Shown: one piece after another, positions 9,134 to 18,291 of the stretch | How the letters are laid out: each line of letters opens with the position of its first letter | Position numbering within the stretch: the stretch's first letter is position 1 | Assembly: GCA_947499955.1 (NCBI GenBank) | Contig: CANMQI010000024.1 | Span: 1 to 64,000 of the forward strand | DNA: 64,000 nt | Origin: an uncultured Granulosicoccus sp. | GTDB taxonomy: Bacteria > Pseudomonadota > Gammaproteobacteria > Granulosicoccales > Granulosicoccaceae | Direction: 5' to 3' | Notes under the pieces: model-generated | What the model saw: the letters and a program-made list of their open reading frames with translations, nothing else | Databases searched by the model: none | Told to the model about the DNA's origin: nothing | Program-made: the position numbers and the translations under genes

Positions 9134-9200
9134 TCGGGAGCGACCCGGGTCGCTCCCGACTTCAAAGGAGTAATCGCCGGCAAATCATCTGCCGGCGATT
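9134..9200 (-). promoter_or_regulatory. Two hairpins between dctP and dctQ
   Basis: Two perfect inverted repeats lie in the gap. The first (9134-9159) is an uninterrupted 26-bp palindrome with half-site TCGGGAGCGACCC. The second has 11-bp arms (9172-9182 and 9190-9200; AATCGCCGGCA) with a 7-nt loop. No T-run follows. In TRAP operons such structures after the binding-protein gene usually stabilise its mRNA or lower read-through, giving more binding protein than permease. The first palindrome could instead be a dimer-binding operator. Confidence 0.7.
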
Positions 9201-9207
9201 CGACAAA

Positions 9208-10344
9208 CTACAGCTTCAGCTTGCCGGGGAAATAATGATCGTAGGCCAGACCGTAGTCCGGTGAGTTCATCAGCTCATAGTAGGTCACGCGCTCGACCCA
9301 GGCACGCTGACTGTCCAGTACCTTCTTCATGAAGGCATCCTTTTCCAGCTCGGGGATCAAGGCGTCCCACGCACCAATCTGCGCATCGAGAATTTCCTTC
9401 GATGTGCGATGAACGGTGACACCTTCCTCTTCCTGCAACGACTTCAGGTCTGCGGAGTAGTTGTCCATGGCACTGGCCGTATTGGCTGTGGATGCCGCTT
9501 CTACTGCGTATTTCAGAATGGCCTGCAGATCGGGCTCCAGATCTTCGTAGAAATCCCGATTGAAGATGAACTCGAACGACTCGGATGCCTGATGGTAGGA
9601 CGACAGGTAGTAGTTCTTGGCCACGTCCTGTGCGCCAAAGCGTCTGTCGGATGAGGGGTTGTTGAATTCGAAGGCGTCGATAACGCCGCGTTCCATGGCA
9701 GGCACGATTTCTCCGCCCGGCAACTGGGCGACAGACATGCCCATTGACTGCAGCAGGTCTGCCGCCAGGCCAACCGTGCGGTACTTGAGCCCATCGACAT
9801 CGGCGACCGAGTTGATCTCGTTCTTGAACCAGCCGAATGGCTGCGCGAACATCGGAAAGCCCAGGTAGCCGACAACGTTCATTCCCAGGATGTCCTGCGT
9901 CAGCTCCCGATAGAATTCCTGACCGCCTCCAGCGTAGAACCAGGACAACATGGTTGTTGCGGAGCCGCCGAAAACCGGTCCGGTGCCGAACAACGAGGCA
10001 GCCTTTGACTTGCCGTACCAGTAGACCGGCACAGAGTGCGCCGCATCGATGATGCCATCGTTGCAGGCATCAATGACCTGGAAGGCCGCGACCACCGCAC
10101 CGGCAGGCAACAGGTCCACCTTCAAACGTCCACCCGACATGGCTTCCACGCGTTCAGTGTACTGACGCGCAAAGTCCATCCAGATATCCGATGCCGGCCA
10201 CGAGGTCTGCATCTTGACAACCAAGGGGGCCTGCCCGATGACAGCAGGTGCTGCAAAGGTACCAGCGGCGGCAACCGTTCCGACAGCCGCGCCCTTCTTC
10301 AAGAACGAACGCCTTGTAGCGCCTTTATCTTTATTCACGTCCAT
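9208..10344 (-). CDS. dctP: TRAP transporter periplasmic binding protein, Tat-exported
   Basis: The start at 10344 has GGAG 9 nt upstream and gives a 378-residue protein beginning with a twin-arginine signal (RRSFLKKG, residues 11-18) and a hydrophobic h-region. The mature protein is DctP family. The stretches AFQVIDACNDGIIDAAH and YWYGKSKAASLFGTGPVFGG resemble the alpha-keto-acid-binding (TakP-like) branch, an inference that would need a tree. It captures the substrate in the periplasm for DctQM. Tat export suggests that it folds, perhaps dimerises, before export. Confidence 0.92.
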   Translation of the reverse strand: MDVNKDKGATRRSFLKKGAAVGTVAAAGTFAAPAVIGQAPLVVKMQTSWPASDIWMDFARQYTERVEAMSGGRLKVDLLPAGAVVAAFQVIDACNDGIIDAAHSVPVYWYGKSKAASLFGTGPVFGGSATTMLSWFYAGGGQEFYRELTQDILGMNVVGYLGFPMFAQPFGWFKNEINSVADVDGLKYRTVGLAADLLQSMGMSVAQLPGGEIVPAMERGVIDAFEFNNPSSDRRFGAQDVAKNYYLSSYHQASESFEFIFNRDFYEDLEPDLQAILKYAVEAASTANTASAMDNYSADLKSLQEEEGVTVHRTSKEILDAQIGAWDALIPELEKDAFMKKVLDSQRAWVERVTYYELMNSPDYGLAYDHYFPGKLKL

Positions 10345-10572
10345 TAGATATATCTCCAAATGACAAGGTTTCGTCGGCCAGCGAAGTACGAACGGGTCGC
10401 GAATCAGTGACCGGTGGTGAAAGCCATGGAATGGCGCATGAATTCCATCCATCGAATCATGACGCCTGTTCTCCTAGCTCAAAAGATAGTACATCCGTTA
10501 ACAGACAGTAACAACTCAGGAAATCCTGTTGGCACTCATGCCACCAGCCAGACGTGCCCATCGTTCGACGAA

Positions 10573-11556
10573 TCATTCACTGAGCATGTGACGACGATAC
10601 GTGTCGAAATCGATATTGCTGCCACAGGCAATCAGCGCGACACGCTTGCCTGACAGTTCTGCTGCCAGTGGCCCACGCAAGGCCGCCAGTGCTGCAGCAC
10701 AGGCAGGTTCGGCTGCCAGCTTCATGTCATTGAACAGGGTGCGCATGCCACGCCGCAGCTCATCATCGGAGACGCTGACGACCCTGTCCACATGGCGCTG
10801 AATCAGCGAAAAGGTGAAGGGTGCATGCATGGGTGCACCGAGGCTGTCGGCGATCGTATCGACCTCTATCTTCGGCAGCGCATGACCTGCCTGCAATGAC
10901 TGCTGCATGCCGTTGGCGCCTTCAGGCTCGACCCCGTAGACCTTGCAGTCCGGCTGACAGTGATGAATGGCCGCGGCGATACCGGAAACAAGACCGCCAC
11001 CGCCGACAGGGACGATCACGGCATCCAGCCCGGGGACGTCATCGCTCAGTTCCAGCCCGGCGGTCGCACATCCCTCGACTGTCCGCGGCCCTTCGAACGG
11101 ATGCACCATGACGCGGCCCTCCTCTTTTTGCACCTGCTCGACCAGAGCATACAGATCACTGATGGTATCGCCGAAAACCAGTTCGGCCCCCAGAGCCCGG
11201 ACGCGTTCAACCCGAATCGGATTGGCTGTACGCGGCATGACCACCTTCGCAGTGGTGCCGAGGCAGGCGGCGGCGTAGGCCGTTGCAATGGCATGGTTGC
11301 CGGCCGAGAACGCGGTGACGCCGGGATGCGGTTCGGGCCCGGCATGCTCAGCCAGAATCTGCATGATTGCATTGATCGCGCCCCGCGCCTTGAAGCTTCC
11401 GGTGCGCTGCAACAGCTCAAGCTTGACGAACAATTCGCCGCTGTCCTCTCGCGGTGCCGGCCAGTTCACCGTGGGTGTGCGCAACACATGAGGCCGAATC
11501 CGCGCCGCCACCTCCCGCAACCCTGCTTGCCCCTTCACCCCCGCAAAATCCGACAT
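10573..11556 (-). CDS. PLP-dependent serine/threonine dehydratase-like enzyme
   Basis: This is a 327-residue fold-type II PLP enzyme. The Schiff-base lysine is in GSFKARGA, the substrate Asn loop is SAGNHA, and the phosphate-binding loop is VGGGGLVSG. Related enzymes deaminate Ser/Thr or beta-hydroxy amino acids to 2-oxo acids. There is no C-terminal ACT regulatory domain, so it is the catabolic-length form. It lies 228 bp upstream of dctP on the same strand. With a possibly keto-acid-type TRAP system and an amidase downstream, a role in degrading an imported amino-acid derivative is plausible but not shown. The 10345-10572 gap holds no recognisable site. Confidence 0.88.
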   Translation of the reverse strand: MSDFAGVKGQAGLREVAARIRPHVLRTPTVNWPAPREDSGELFVKLELLQRTGSFKARGAINAIMQILAEHAGPEPHPGVTAFSAGNHAIATAYAAACLGTTAKVVMPRTANPIRVERVRALGAELVFGDTISDLYALVEQVQKEEGRVMVHPFEGPRTVEGCATAGLELSDDVPGLDAVIVPVGGGGLVSGIAAAIHHCQPDCKVYGVEPEGANGMQQSLQAGHALPKIEVDTIADSLGAPMHAPFTFSLIQRHVDRVVSVSDDELRRGMRTLFNDMKLAAEPACAAALAALRGPLAAELSGKRVALIACGSNIDFDTYRRHMLSE

Positions 11557-11987
11557 CCCACATTTCCAGTATCAGTAACAGGCTGCGCACGATACCAGAC
11601 ACCCATGAACTATCGCACCACATTCCACCCCCGAAAAGACCAGACACCCACAAACGCTCCGCGGCCAGACAAGATCAGACACCCACACAGACCTCGCGGC
11701 CAGAGCAAGACCAGACACCCACATCAATCTCCCATCAGGCAAAGCAGACCAGACACCCATCAATCCCATGCCTGCAATAAATCGACACCCATTAAATTCA
11801 CTCCCCCACACACTCGAGCCTTGCCTGAGTCTTGATGCAACAATTGACATCAGTCCTGTCACTTTCCTCTGCCAAAGTCAGGAAGTGCCAACACGCGACC
11901 TCATTAATTCGTACTATTCTTTGACCCCGCCCTGCTACTCCACCTCGCGTGTCTGACAACGGCGCCGCGGCAGCACAGTTGATACCG
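11557..11987. other. Intergenic region with motif array, upstream of the RND operon
   Basis: This stretch of about 430 bp lies between the divergent dehydratase and RND adaptor genes. Positions 11598-11791 hold the motif array. The remainder (11792-11987) must hold the adaptor promoter. A TTGACA at 11844-11849 lacks a good -10 at proper spacing, and TACTAT at 11912-11917 lacks a good -35, so I call neither. Frames open on the plus strand here (for example from 10960) overlap the dehydratase and read repeats, so they are not credible genes. Confidence 0.6.
11598..11791 (-). repeat. Array of six GACACCCA motifs at 32-45 bp spacing
   Basis: GACACCCA occurs at 11598, 11643, 11678, 11714, 11752 and 11784, all in the same orientation. 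Five copies extend to CAGACACCCA and four of those to CCAGACACCCA. Intervals are 45, 35, 36, 38 and 32 bp. Two neighbouring spacers share a CGCGGCCAGA-type stretch, so part of the array arose by imperfect duplication, while the other spacers differ. On the minus strand the motif reads TGGGTGTCTGG. The same motif clusters in addA and is scattered elsewhere in the window. Confidence 0.9.
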
Positions 11988-13118
11988 ATGAAAAAACGAA
12001 TTGCCCTTTCTCTGTTAGGCCTCCTGGTCGTGATCGGAATACTCGGTGGCGTGAAAGCGCTGCAGATCAAGGATCTGATTGCCGCCGGTGCCGACGCCAA
12101 ACCACCCAGGACAGCCGTGACCGCTGTCGATGTCACCATCGCTCGCTGGGAAACCACCTTCAACGCCATCGGCACACTCGAGGCTGCACAAGGGGTGGTC
12201 ATCACAGCCGACCTGCCGGGCCGGGTGTCGCAGCTGTTTTTCGATGGCGGTGAGCGCGTCTCGGCAGGTGACCTGCTGGTGCAACAGGAAACCAGCACAG
12301 AAGATGCACAGATGAAGGCGGCCGAGTCCGACCTGGCGCTGGCCAACAGCAATCTTGATCGCGTCAACCGCCTGTACAACAGCAAGGTGGTCTCACGTTC
12401 GGAATACGACGCTGCCCGCTCTCAGGCCAGCGCGGCCCAGGCTCAGCTGGACAACATCAAGGCCAGCCTTGCCAAGAAACGCATCGTTGCCCCCTTCGAC
12501 GGCCGGCTCGGTTTGCGACTGGCAGACATCGGTCAGGATCTGTCGCAAGGGGTGGCGATTGTCTCGCTGCAGGCCTTCGACCCCATGCGCGTGAACTTCT
12601 CCCTGCCACAGCAGGCGCTGGCCAGCATCGCGGATGGCCTCGAGGTGCGGGTGACAACCGATGCCGTACCTGGCCGGGTATTCAGCGGCCAGATCACCGC
12701 CATCAATACCGAGATCGACAGCTCGACCCGTACGGTCCGTACCCAGGCCACGCTGGATGTCACAGCCGACGACGGCAACTCTGCGCCAGCCTTGTTACCG
12801 GGCATGTATGCCAGCGTGGAAGTGGTGCTGCCTGCGACCCGCCAGGTCATGACCGTACCGCTGACGTCGGTGAGTTTCGCCACCTATGGCGATTCGGTCT
12901 TCATCCTGGAAACCGACGACAACGAGCAAACCGTTGTCCGGCAGCAGTTTGTACAACTGGGCGAACGACGCGGTGATTTCGTGGAGGTCACCAAAGGTCT
13001 GGACGCGGGCCTGAAGGTCGCCAACGATGGCGTCTTCAAACTGCGCAATGGTGCGGCCGTGAATGTCATGGAAGGGGGCTCTGAAGCGAGCACCAACCCG
13101 CAACCCGATAATTCCTGA
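11988..13118 (+). CDS. RND efflux periplasmic adaptor (membrane fusion protein)
   Basis: The start at 11988 (MKKRIALSLLGLLVV) gives a normal membrane anchor; a GTG at 11949 is possible but adds an unlikely N-terminus. The protein has about 376 residues in the HlyD/AcrA-like order: biotinyl-lipoyl halves (GRVSQLFFDGGERVSAGDLL and RIVAPFDGRLGL) flanking a helical hairpin (AESDLALANSNLDRV), then beta-barrel and membrane-proximal domains. It links the pump to an outer-membrane channel. No channel gene is adjacent, so a TolC-like protein encoded elsewhere is expected. It is followed after 8 nt by the pump. Confidence 0.92.
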   Translation: MKKRIALSLLGLLVVIGILGGVKALQIKDLIAAGADAKPPRTAVTAVDVTIARWETTFNAIGTLEAAQGVVITADLPGRVSQLFFDGGERVSAGDLLVQQETSTEDAQMKAAESDLALANSNLDRVNRLYNSKVVSRSEYDAARSQASAAQAQLDNIKASLAKKRIVAPFDGRLGLRLADIGQDLSQGVAIVSLQAFDPMRVNFSLPQQALASIADGLEVRVTTDAVPGRVFSGQITAINTEIDSSTRTVRTQATLDVTADDGNSAPALLPGMYASVEVVLPATRQVMTVPLTSVSFATYGDSVFILETDDNEQTVVRQQFVQLGERRGDFVEVTKGLDAGLKVANDGVFKLRNGAAVNVMEGGSEASTNPQPDNS

Positions 13119-13126
13119 GAATAGCG

Positions 13127-16100
13127 ATGCGATTTACCGACCTGTTCGTCAAGCGTCCGGTGCTGGCCATCGTGGTCAGCCTGTTGATACTGATTGCCGG
13201 TATCCAGGCCATCAGCAGCCTGAGCGTGCGCCAGTACCCCAGAAATGACAACGCTGTCGTCACCGTGACCACCGCCTATGTGGGCGCCAGTGCAGATCTG
13301 GTGCGTGGCTTCATCTCCACCCCGTTGGAACGTGCCGTATCAGGCGCTGATGGCGTTGATTACGTCGAGTCCTCCAGCCAGCTGGGACTCTCCACCGTTC
13401 GGGTACGCCTGGAACTCAACTACGACCCCATCAAGGCGCTGTCCGAAATCAGTGCGAAGGTGAATCAGGTCCGTGGTGATCTTCCCCCGGAAGCCGAGAT
13501 ACCCGTGATCAACGTCGAGTCGGCAGACAGCGCCTTTGCCTCGGCCTATCTGAGCTTCACCTCCGACATCCTGCAGCCGAACCAGATCACCGATTTTCTG
13601 ACTCGTGTGGTGCAGCCACGACTGAGCGCCCTCGATGGGGTACAGCGTGCCGATATCTTGGGTGGCCGCAATTTCGCCATGCGTATCTGGCTGGACCCGG
13701 AATTGCTGGCGGCCCACAACATCACGCCGCTGCAGGTTCGTCAGGCATTGGCTGCCAACAACTACCTGGCGGCACTGGGCAAGACCAAGGGCGCGCTGAT
13801 CGAAGTCAACCTTGCTGCCAATACCGATCTGTCCAGCGTCGAGGAATTCCAGAACCTGGTATTGCGTACGGCCGATGATGCCGTCATCCGTATTCGCGAT
13901 GTTGCCACAGTGGAACTCGGTGCTGACAACTACGAGATGGAGGTTCGTTACAACGGGGCCGAATCGATCTTCATGGGCATCTTCCCGCTGCCCAATGCCA
14001 ACACCCTGGATGTGATCACGCTGGTTCGCGCCGAGCTCGATGACATCAAGCGCGATCTGCCCACCGGCATGACAGCCAACGTTGCCTACGATGCCTCGGA
14101 ATACATCGCCAGCTCCATACGCGAAGTCATCTCCACGCTGACCGAGACTCTGCTCATCGTGATGCTGGTGATCTATCTGTTCATGGGCTCCATCCGCTCG
14201 GTCATCGTGCCTATCGTCTCCATACCCATCTCGCTGATCGGTGCAGTCTTCCTGATGCAGCTGTTCGGCTTCAGCGTCAACCTGCTCACGTTACTGGCGG
14301 TGGTGTTATCGGTCGGTCTGGTGGTGGACGATGCCATCGTGGTGGTGGAGAACGTCGAACGGCATATCAGTGAAGGACTGTCCCGCATGGAGGCAGCCTT
14401 GCTCGGAGCGCGGGAACTGGTCGGCCCCGTCATTGCCATGACTGCTACGCTGATCGCGGTCTACCTGCCCATCGGGTTGCAAGGCGGCCTGACCGGGTCC
14501 CTGTTTCAGGAATTTGCCTTCACCCTGGCGGGTGCTGTCACCATCTCGGGCGTTGTGGCGCTGACACTCTCGCCCATGCTCTCGGGCGCCCTGCTGCGCG
14601 AAGGCGACTCGGAACGTGGCTTCCAGAAGAAGGTCAACACAGCCTTCTTCGCGGTCAGACGCCGCTATACCCGCCTGCTCGATGGCACCCTGAAGGCCCG
14701 ACCGGCGGTGTATATGGTCTGGATCGTGATCACCCTGCTGTGCATTCCCATGTTCAGCATGTCGGCCAAGGAACTCGCCCCCACCGAAGACCAGGGTGTG
14801 CTGTTCGGCATCGTTGATGGCGCCGGCAACACCACCATGGACAATGCCAGCCGCTTTGCCGCACAGGCCGATGAGGCCTTTCGCAGCGTCGATGAAACCA
14901 CCTTCACCTTCCAGCTGACTTTCCCCTCGTCGGGCTTCGGCGGTATGGTGCTGCAGGACTGGGACGACCGCGAGCGTTCGGTGTTCGAGATCAAGCCTGA
15001 AATCGCGCAGAAGCTCAACGACATTCCCGGCATCAACATGATCCCGGTAACCCCTCCGGCCCTGCCCGGTGGTGGCCAGTTCCCGGTGGAATTCATCCTT
15101 GCCTCCACCGCCGAGCCAGATGCCATTCTGGAATTTGCCCAGCAGATCCAGATGCGTGCCATGCAATCGGGGCTGTTTGCCTTCCCGCCCATCATCGACA
15201 CCAAGATCGACAAGGCACAGTCGGAACTGATCATCGATCGTGACAAGGTGGCCGACATGGGACTCACGATGCAGCAGGTCGGAGCCGATGTGGGCACCTT
15301 GCTCGGCGGCGGCTTCGTCAATCGCTTCAATATCGATGGTCGCAGTTACAAGGTCATTCCACAGGCCAACCGGGTGGATCGTCTGAACCCGGAACAGCTG
15401 AAGGAGCTCTACGTCACCGGCCCGGAAGGGGAGATGATCCAGCTGGGTTCCGTGGCCTCCATCGAAGACAGCACGGTGCCACGCACCCTGAACCGCTTCC
15501 AGCAGCTCAATGCCGTCAAGCTCAGCGGCGTCACCATCACCACACTGGACGAGGCGCTGACGTTTCTGGAAACAACCGCTGCGGAAATCCTGCCCTCAGG
15601 CTACACCGTCGACTACACGGGTGAGTCGCGCCAACTGCGTCTGGAGGGCAACAAGTTCCTGCCGGCATTCGGTCTTGCGGTAGTGCTGATCTACCTGACT
15701 CTGGCCGCCCAGTTCAACAGCTTCCGCGATCCGCTGGTCATCCTCGCAGGCTCGGTGCCATTGGCCATGTTCGGTGCGCTGATCTTCACCTTCCTGAAGA
15801 TGCCCAACCCGGAAATGCCCTACTGGACCAACAGCTTTACCACGACCCTCAATATCTATTCGCAGGTGGGGCTGGTGACGCTGGTAGGACTGGTTGCCAA
15901 GAACGGTATTCTGCTGGTGGAGTTTGCCAAGCAGATGCAGGAACAGGGTCTGCACAAGCTGGCCGCGATCAAGACGGCAGCCTCGACCCGCTTCCGCCCG
16001 ATTCTGATGACCACCGTTGCCACGGTTGCCGGTCACTTTCCGCTGGTGCTGGTCAGTGGCCCGGGGGCTGAGGCGCGTAACTCGATCGGTCTGGTGCTGG

Positions 16101-16219
16101 TGGGTGGCATGGGTATCGGTACCCTGTTCACCCTGTTTGTCATCCCGTCCATCTACATGCTGATTGCCCGGGACATGGGAGGCAAGCTGGACGAACTACC
16201 GCCGGCAGAAACGGCGTGA
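13127..16219 (+). CDS. RND multidrug efflux permease (HAE1 type)
   Basis: This 1030-residue inner-membrane proton antiporter has the standard HAE1 length. It shows the FVKRPVLAIVVSLL start, two large periplasmic loops, the proton-relay Asp pair in TM4 (VGLVVDDAIVVVENVERH, near residue 402) and the late KNGILLVEFAKQ motif. It works with the adaptor just upstream to export hydrophobic drugs or metabolites. No regulator lies beside it. The specificity cannot be told. Confidence 0.95.
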   Translation: MRFTDLFVKRPVLAIVVSLLILIAGIQAISSLSVRQYPRNDNAVVTVTTAYVGASADLVRGFISTPLERAVSGADGVDYVESSSQLGLSTVRVRLELNYDPIKALSEISAKVNQVRGDLPPEAEIPVINVESADSAFASAYLSFTSDILQPNQITDFLTRVVQPRLSALDGVQRADILGGRNFAMRIWLDPELLAAHNITPLQVRQALAANNYLAALGKTKGALIEVNLAANTDLSSVEEFQNLVLRTADDAVIRIRDVATVELGADNYEMEVRYNGAESIFMGIFPLPNANTLDVITLVRAELDDIKRDLPTGMTANVAYDASEYIASSIREVISTLTETLLIVMLVIYLFMGSIRSVIVPIVSIPISLIGAVFLMQLFGFSVNLLTLLAVVLSVGLVVDDAIVVVENVERHISEGLSRMEAALLGARELVGPVIAMTATLIAVYLPIGLQGGLTGSLFQEFAFTLAGAVTISGVVALTLSPMLSGALLREGDSERGFQKKVNTAFFAVRRRYTRLLDGTLKARPAVYMVWIVITLLCIPMFSMSAKELAPTEDQGVLFGIVDGAGNTTMDNASRFAAQADEAFRSVDETTFTFQLTFPSSGFGGMVLQDWDDRERSVFEIKPEIAQKLNDIPGINMIPVTPPALPGGGQFPVEFILASTAEPDAILEFAQQIQMRAMQSGLFAFPPIIDTKIDKAQSELIIDRDKVADMGLTMQQVGADVGTLLGGGFVNRFNIDGRSYKVIPQANRVDRLNPEQLKELYVTGPEGEMIQLGSVASIEDSTVPRTLNRFQQLNAVKLSGVTITTLDEALTFLETTAAEILPSGYTVDYTGESRQLRLEGNKFLPAFGLAVVLIYLTLAAQFNSFRDPLVILAGSVPLAMFGALIFTFLKMPNPEMPYWTNSFTTTLNIYSQVGLVTLVGLVAKNGILLVEFAKQMQEQGLHKLAAIKTAASTRFRPILMTTVATVAGHFPLVLVSGPGAEARNSIGLVLVGGMGIGTLFTLFVIPSIYMLIARDMGGKLDELPPAETA

Positions 16220-16939
16220 TCAGCGGCGGGTGAAATCGAACAAACCGGTGTAGTGGCCCTCGACCAGCTGACCATCGTCCAGCGTGACACTGAAACGCAG
16301 TTCGATGTTCGGCAGGGTCCCGGTGAAATCGATGGTGCCACCGACCACTGCCTGTCTTTCATCGTCCTCGACATCGCCGCTGAGATCTTCGTCCACGCCG
16401 ACGTAGGCATCGGCGAAGAAGGCATTCCCGGCCAGGACACCGCCGCCGTCACCGAACGGTGAGAAACTGTAGGTAAGCAGGGAGAACTGATCGCCGGGAC
16501 TGTACATCCGGGCGTAGAACAACGCGCTGGTCGCCACCGGCGTCAGCATGTCGTATTCGATGCCATCCATCTCGATCGAGTCCGGACGATACCGGCCATT
16601 GGAGATGGTGAAGTTCACATTGAAGTGCTCACCCGACTCCCCCCAGATATCGCCCAGTGCAGACTTCAACGGGTAAAGCTCCCCATTGACCGACAGGCTG
16701 CTGTCGCCTTCCGGTCCGACACTTTCGATCGGCGCCGGGTCCTCGTCGGGCAGGTTCTCTCGCGCTGGAAAAACCTCATCGCCGGGTTGCGCACCGTCGC
16801 CATCGCCGGCCGGCGAATCGATGTCAGCTGCAGGGACGAGAGGTTCGCCGTTGCCATCCGTGGCCGAGGAATTCTGGCAGCCTTGCACCATCACGGCACA
16901 AAACAGAATAGCCAGGCTTTGATGTTTACAGCTCACCAC
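16220..16939 (-). CDS. Predicted lipoprotein
   Basis: The 239-residue protein has a short signal and a lipobox-like MVQGC with Cys21 as the acylation site. An Asp/Pro/Gly-rich linker (about 25-80) follows, then a beta-rich domain with repeated FSVTLDD and TISNGRYRP type strands. I do not recognise the family. The start is GTG at 16939. Its stop abuts the RND pump stop, so the two genes are exactly convergent. Position +2 is Gln, not Asp, which favours outer-membrane sorting under the usual rule. Confidence 0.65.
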   Translation of the reverse strand: MVSCKHQSLAILFCAVMVQGCQNSSATDGNGEPLVPAADIDSPAGDGDGAQPGDEVFPARENLPDEDPAPIESVGPEGDSSLSVNGELYPLKSALGDIWGESGEHFNVNFTISNGRYRPDSIEMDGIEYDMLTPVATSALFYARMYSPGDQFSLLTYSFSPFGDGGGVLAGNAFFADAYVGVDEDLSGDVEDDERQAVVGGTIDFTGTLPNIELRFSVTLDDGQLVEGHYTGLFDFTRR

Positions 16940-17022
16940 GGATTCAACTCGGAGGACGGTCGGAAGAACAACTTACCGGAACGGACGAATTGCCGCCACC
17001 CTTCTATGGATACATGACTGAA

Positions 17023-17643
17023 TCAGCCTGTCGGATTGCGGCGAAGTGTGCGGTAGCCAAAGTAGATTCGGTTGGCGGCAGTGATCAGGCAGATCAGCGC
17101 AAAACTCCAGGCAAGAAACGCAAACCAGGCCGGTAGCAGGCACATCAGGGCAAAGCAGATGATCGTTTCCGTGCCTTCCGCCAGACCATTGAGATAGTAG
17201 AGGCTCTTGTAGGCAAAATCGGGGCTCTCCAGAGCGTGCTTCTGTGCCTGTATGGCGAAGGCGAGAAAACTGGCACCGGTACCGACAAAGCTTGCGATCA
17301 GCACCGCTGCAGGCAAGGCAAAGGCGGCAGGATCTGCCAGGGCAAAGCCCAACGGAAACACCGCATAGAAGACAAAATCGAGCGTGATATCCAGATAACC
17401 TCCGGCATCGCTCGGCTCGTCGAGTCTGGCCAACTCGCCATCGAGCCCATCTGCCAGACGGTTGAGCAGCAGGAACAACAGCGCCAGAGCGTTGTGCCCG
17501 GTCGCCAACAGCGGCACACAGGCAAGACCTGCCACGAAGCCTGCAACCGTCAGGTGATCAGCCTTCACGCCTCGTCGCTGCAGTTGCCGGGCAGCTCCGC
17601 GCAGCGCAGGTTTCAGGCGCGGAACCACGTATTTGTCCAGCAT
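17023..17643 (-). CDS. ynjF: CDP-alcohol phosphatidyltransferase (YnjF-like)
   Basis: This 206-residue integral membrane enzyme carries the complete CDP-alcohol phosphotransferase signature: D-x2-DG-x2-AR-x8-G-x3-D-x3-D is met by DGLDGELARLDEPSDAGGYL followed by DITLD. It transfers a phosphatidyl or related group from a CDP-activated donor to an alcohol. It lies 15 nt downstream of the ynjD-like gene. Escherichia coli has a gene of the same family (ynjF) by its ynjBCD operon, which supports the name. The actual substrate is unknown. Confidence 0.85.
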   Translation of the reverse strand: MLDKYVVPRLKPALRGAARQLQRRGVKADHLTVAGFVAGLACVPLLATGHNALALLFLLLNRLADGLDGELARLDEPSDAGGYLDITLDFVFYAVFPLGFALADPAAFALPAAVLIASFVGTGASFLAFAIQAQKHALESPDFAYKSLYYLNGLAEGTETIICFALMCLLPAWFAFLAWSFALICLITAANRIYFGYRTLRRNPTG

Positions 17644-17658
17644 GTCAGCCCATCCTCA

Positions 17659-18291
17659 TCAGCTTGCATCCCCCAGATTCAGAATGTCTGCCTGCGGTGG
17701 GATATCCGCCTCGTCATGCGTCACCAGGACCACGGGTAACTGTTTCGCCGAACTCCAGGTGAACTGCCGGATCTGCTCTCGCAAGGTTGCATCGAGACCC
17801 GAAAAAGGCTCATCGAGCAGCAAGGCGCAGGGGTCGGACAACAGGGTTCTGATCAGGCTGACCCGAGCACGCTGCCCGCCCGAGAGCGTTGCCGGGTCAC
17901 GGTTTTCCATGCCCGCCAGTGAGGCCTCGGCCAGTGTCTGGCTGACTCGCTGGTCGCGCTCTTCACGACTGCCACCCCGCAGACCGAAGCGCAGATTATC
18001 GCCAACACTCATGTGCGGGAACAGATAATCCTGCTGCAGCATCAATCCCAGACGTCGCTTTTCGGCCGGCAGGCAGGTCAACTCTCGTGGCCCGAGCCAG
18101 ACCTCGCCCGAGGCGCACAGCTTCGCGTCGATGGTACCAGTGAGCCAGCTCAGCAAACTCGACTTGCCGCAGCCACTGGGGCCCATCAGGGCCAGCACCT
18201 GCCCCGGTTCCACGGTGAATGACAGGTTCTGTACCAGCCATTTGCCATTGGGCAGCTGCAGGCTCAAGTCTCTAACGCAGAGTGCGTGCAT
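17659..18291 (-). CDS. ynjD: ABC transporter ATP-binding protein (YnjD-like)
   Basis: The 210-residue nucleotide-binding subunit shows Walker A GPSGCGKSS (about residues 37-45), signature LSGGQRARVSL, Walker B ALLLDEPF and switch His in VTHDE. Its start overlaps the stop of the permease gene by one base (TGATG), so the two are translationally coupled. It is short, without a C-terminal regulatory domain, like the E. coli YnjD branch of sulfate/thiamine-type importers. Confidence 0.9.
   Translation of the reverse strand: MHALCVRDLSLQLPNGKWLVQNLSFTVEPGQVLALMGPSGCGKSSLLSWLTGTIDAKLCASGEVWLGPRELTCLPAEKRRLGLMLQQDYLFPHMSVGDNLRFGLRGGSREERDQRVSQTLAEASLAGMENRDPATLSGGQRARVSLIRTLLSDPCALLLDEPFSGLDATLREQIRQFTWSSAKQLPVVLVTHDEADIPPQADILNLGDAS

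Noticed and set aside
11598-11791. Possible CRISPR array
   Set aside because: The shared core is only about 10-11 bp, the spacing is uneven, and there are no cas genes; the same word occurs singly elsewhere, including inside genes.
10960-11835. 291-codon plus-strand frame
   Set aside because: It is mostly the antisense of the PLP dehydratase and then the motif array; no domain or signal.
11844-11917. TTGACA / TACTAT as promoter of the RND operon
   Set aside because: Neither element has a matching partner at acceptable spacing.
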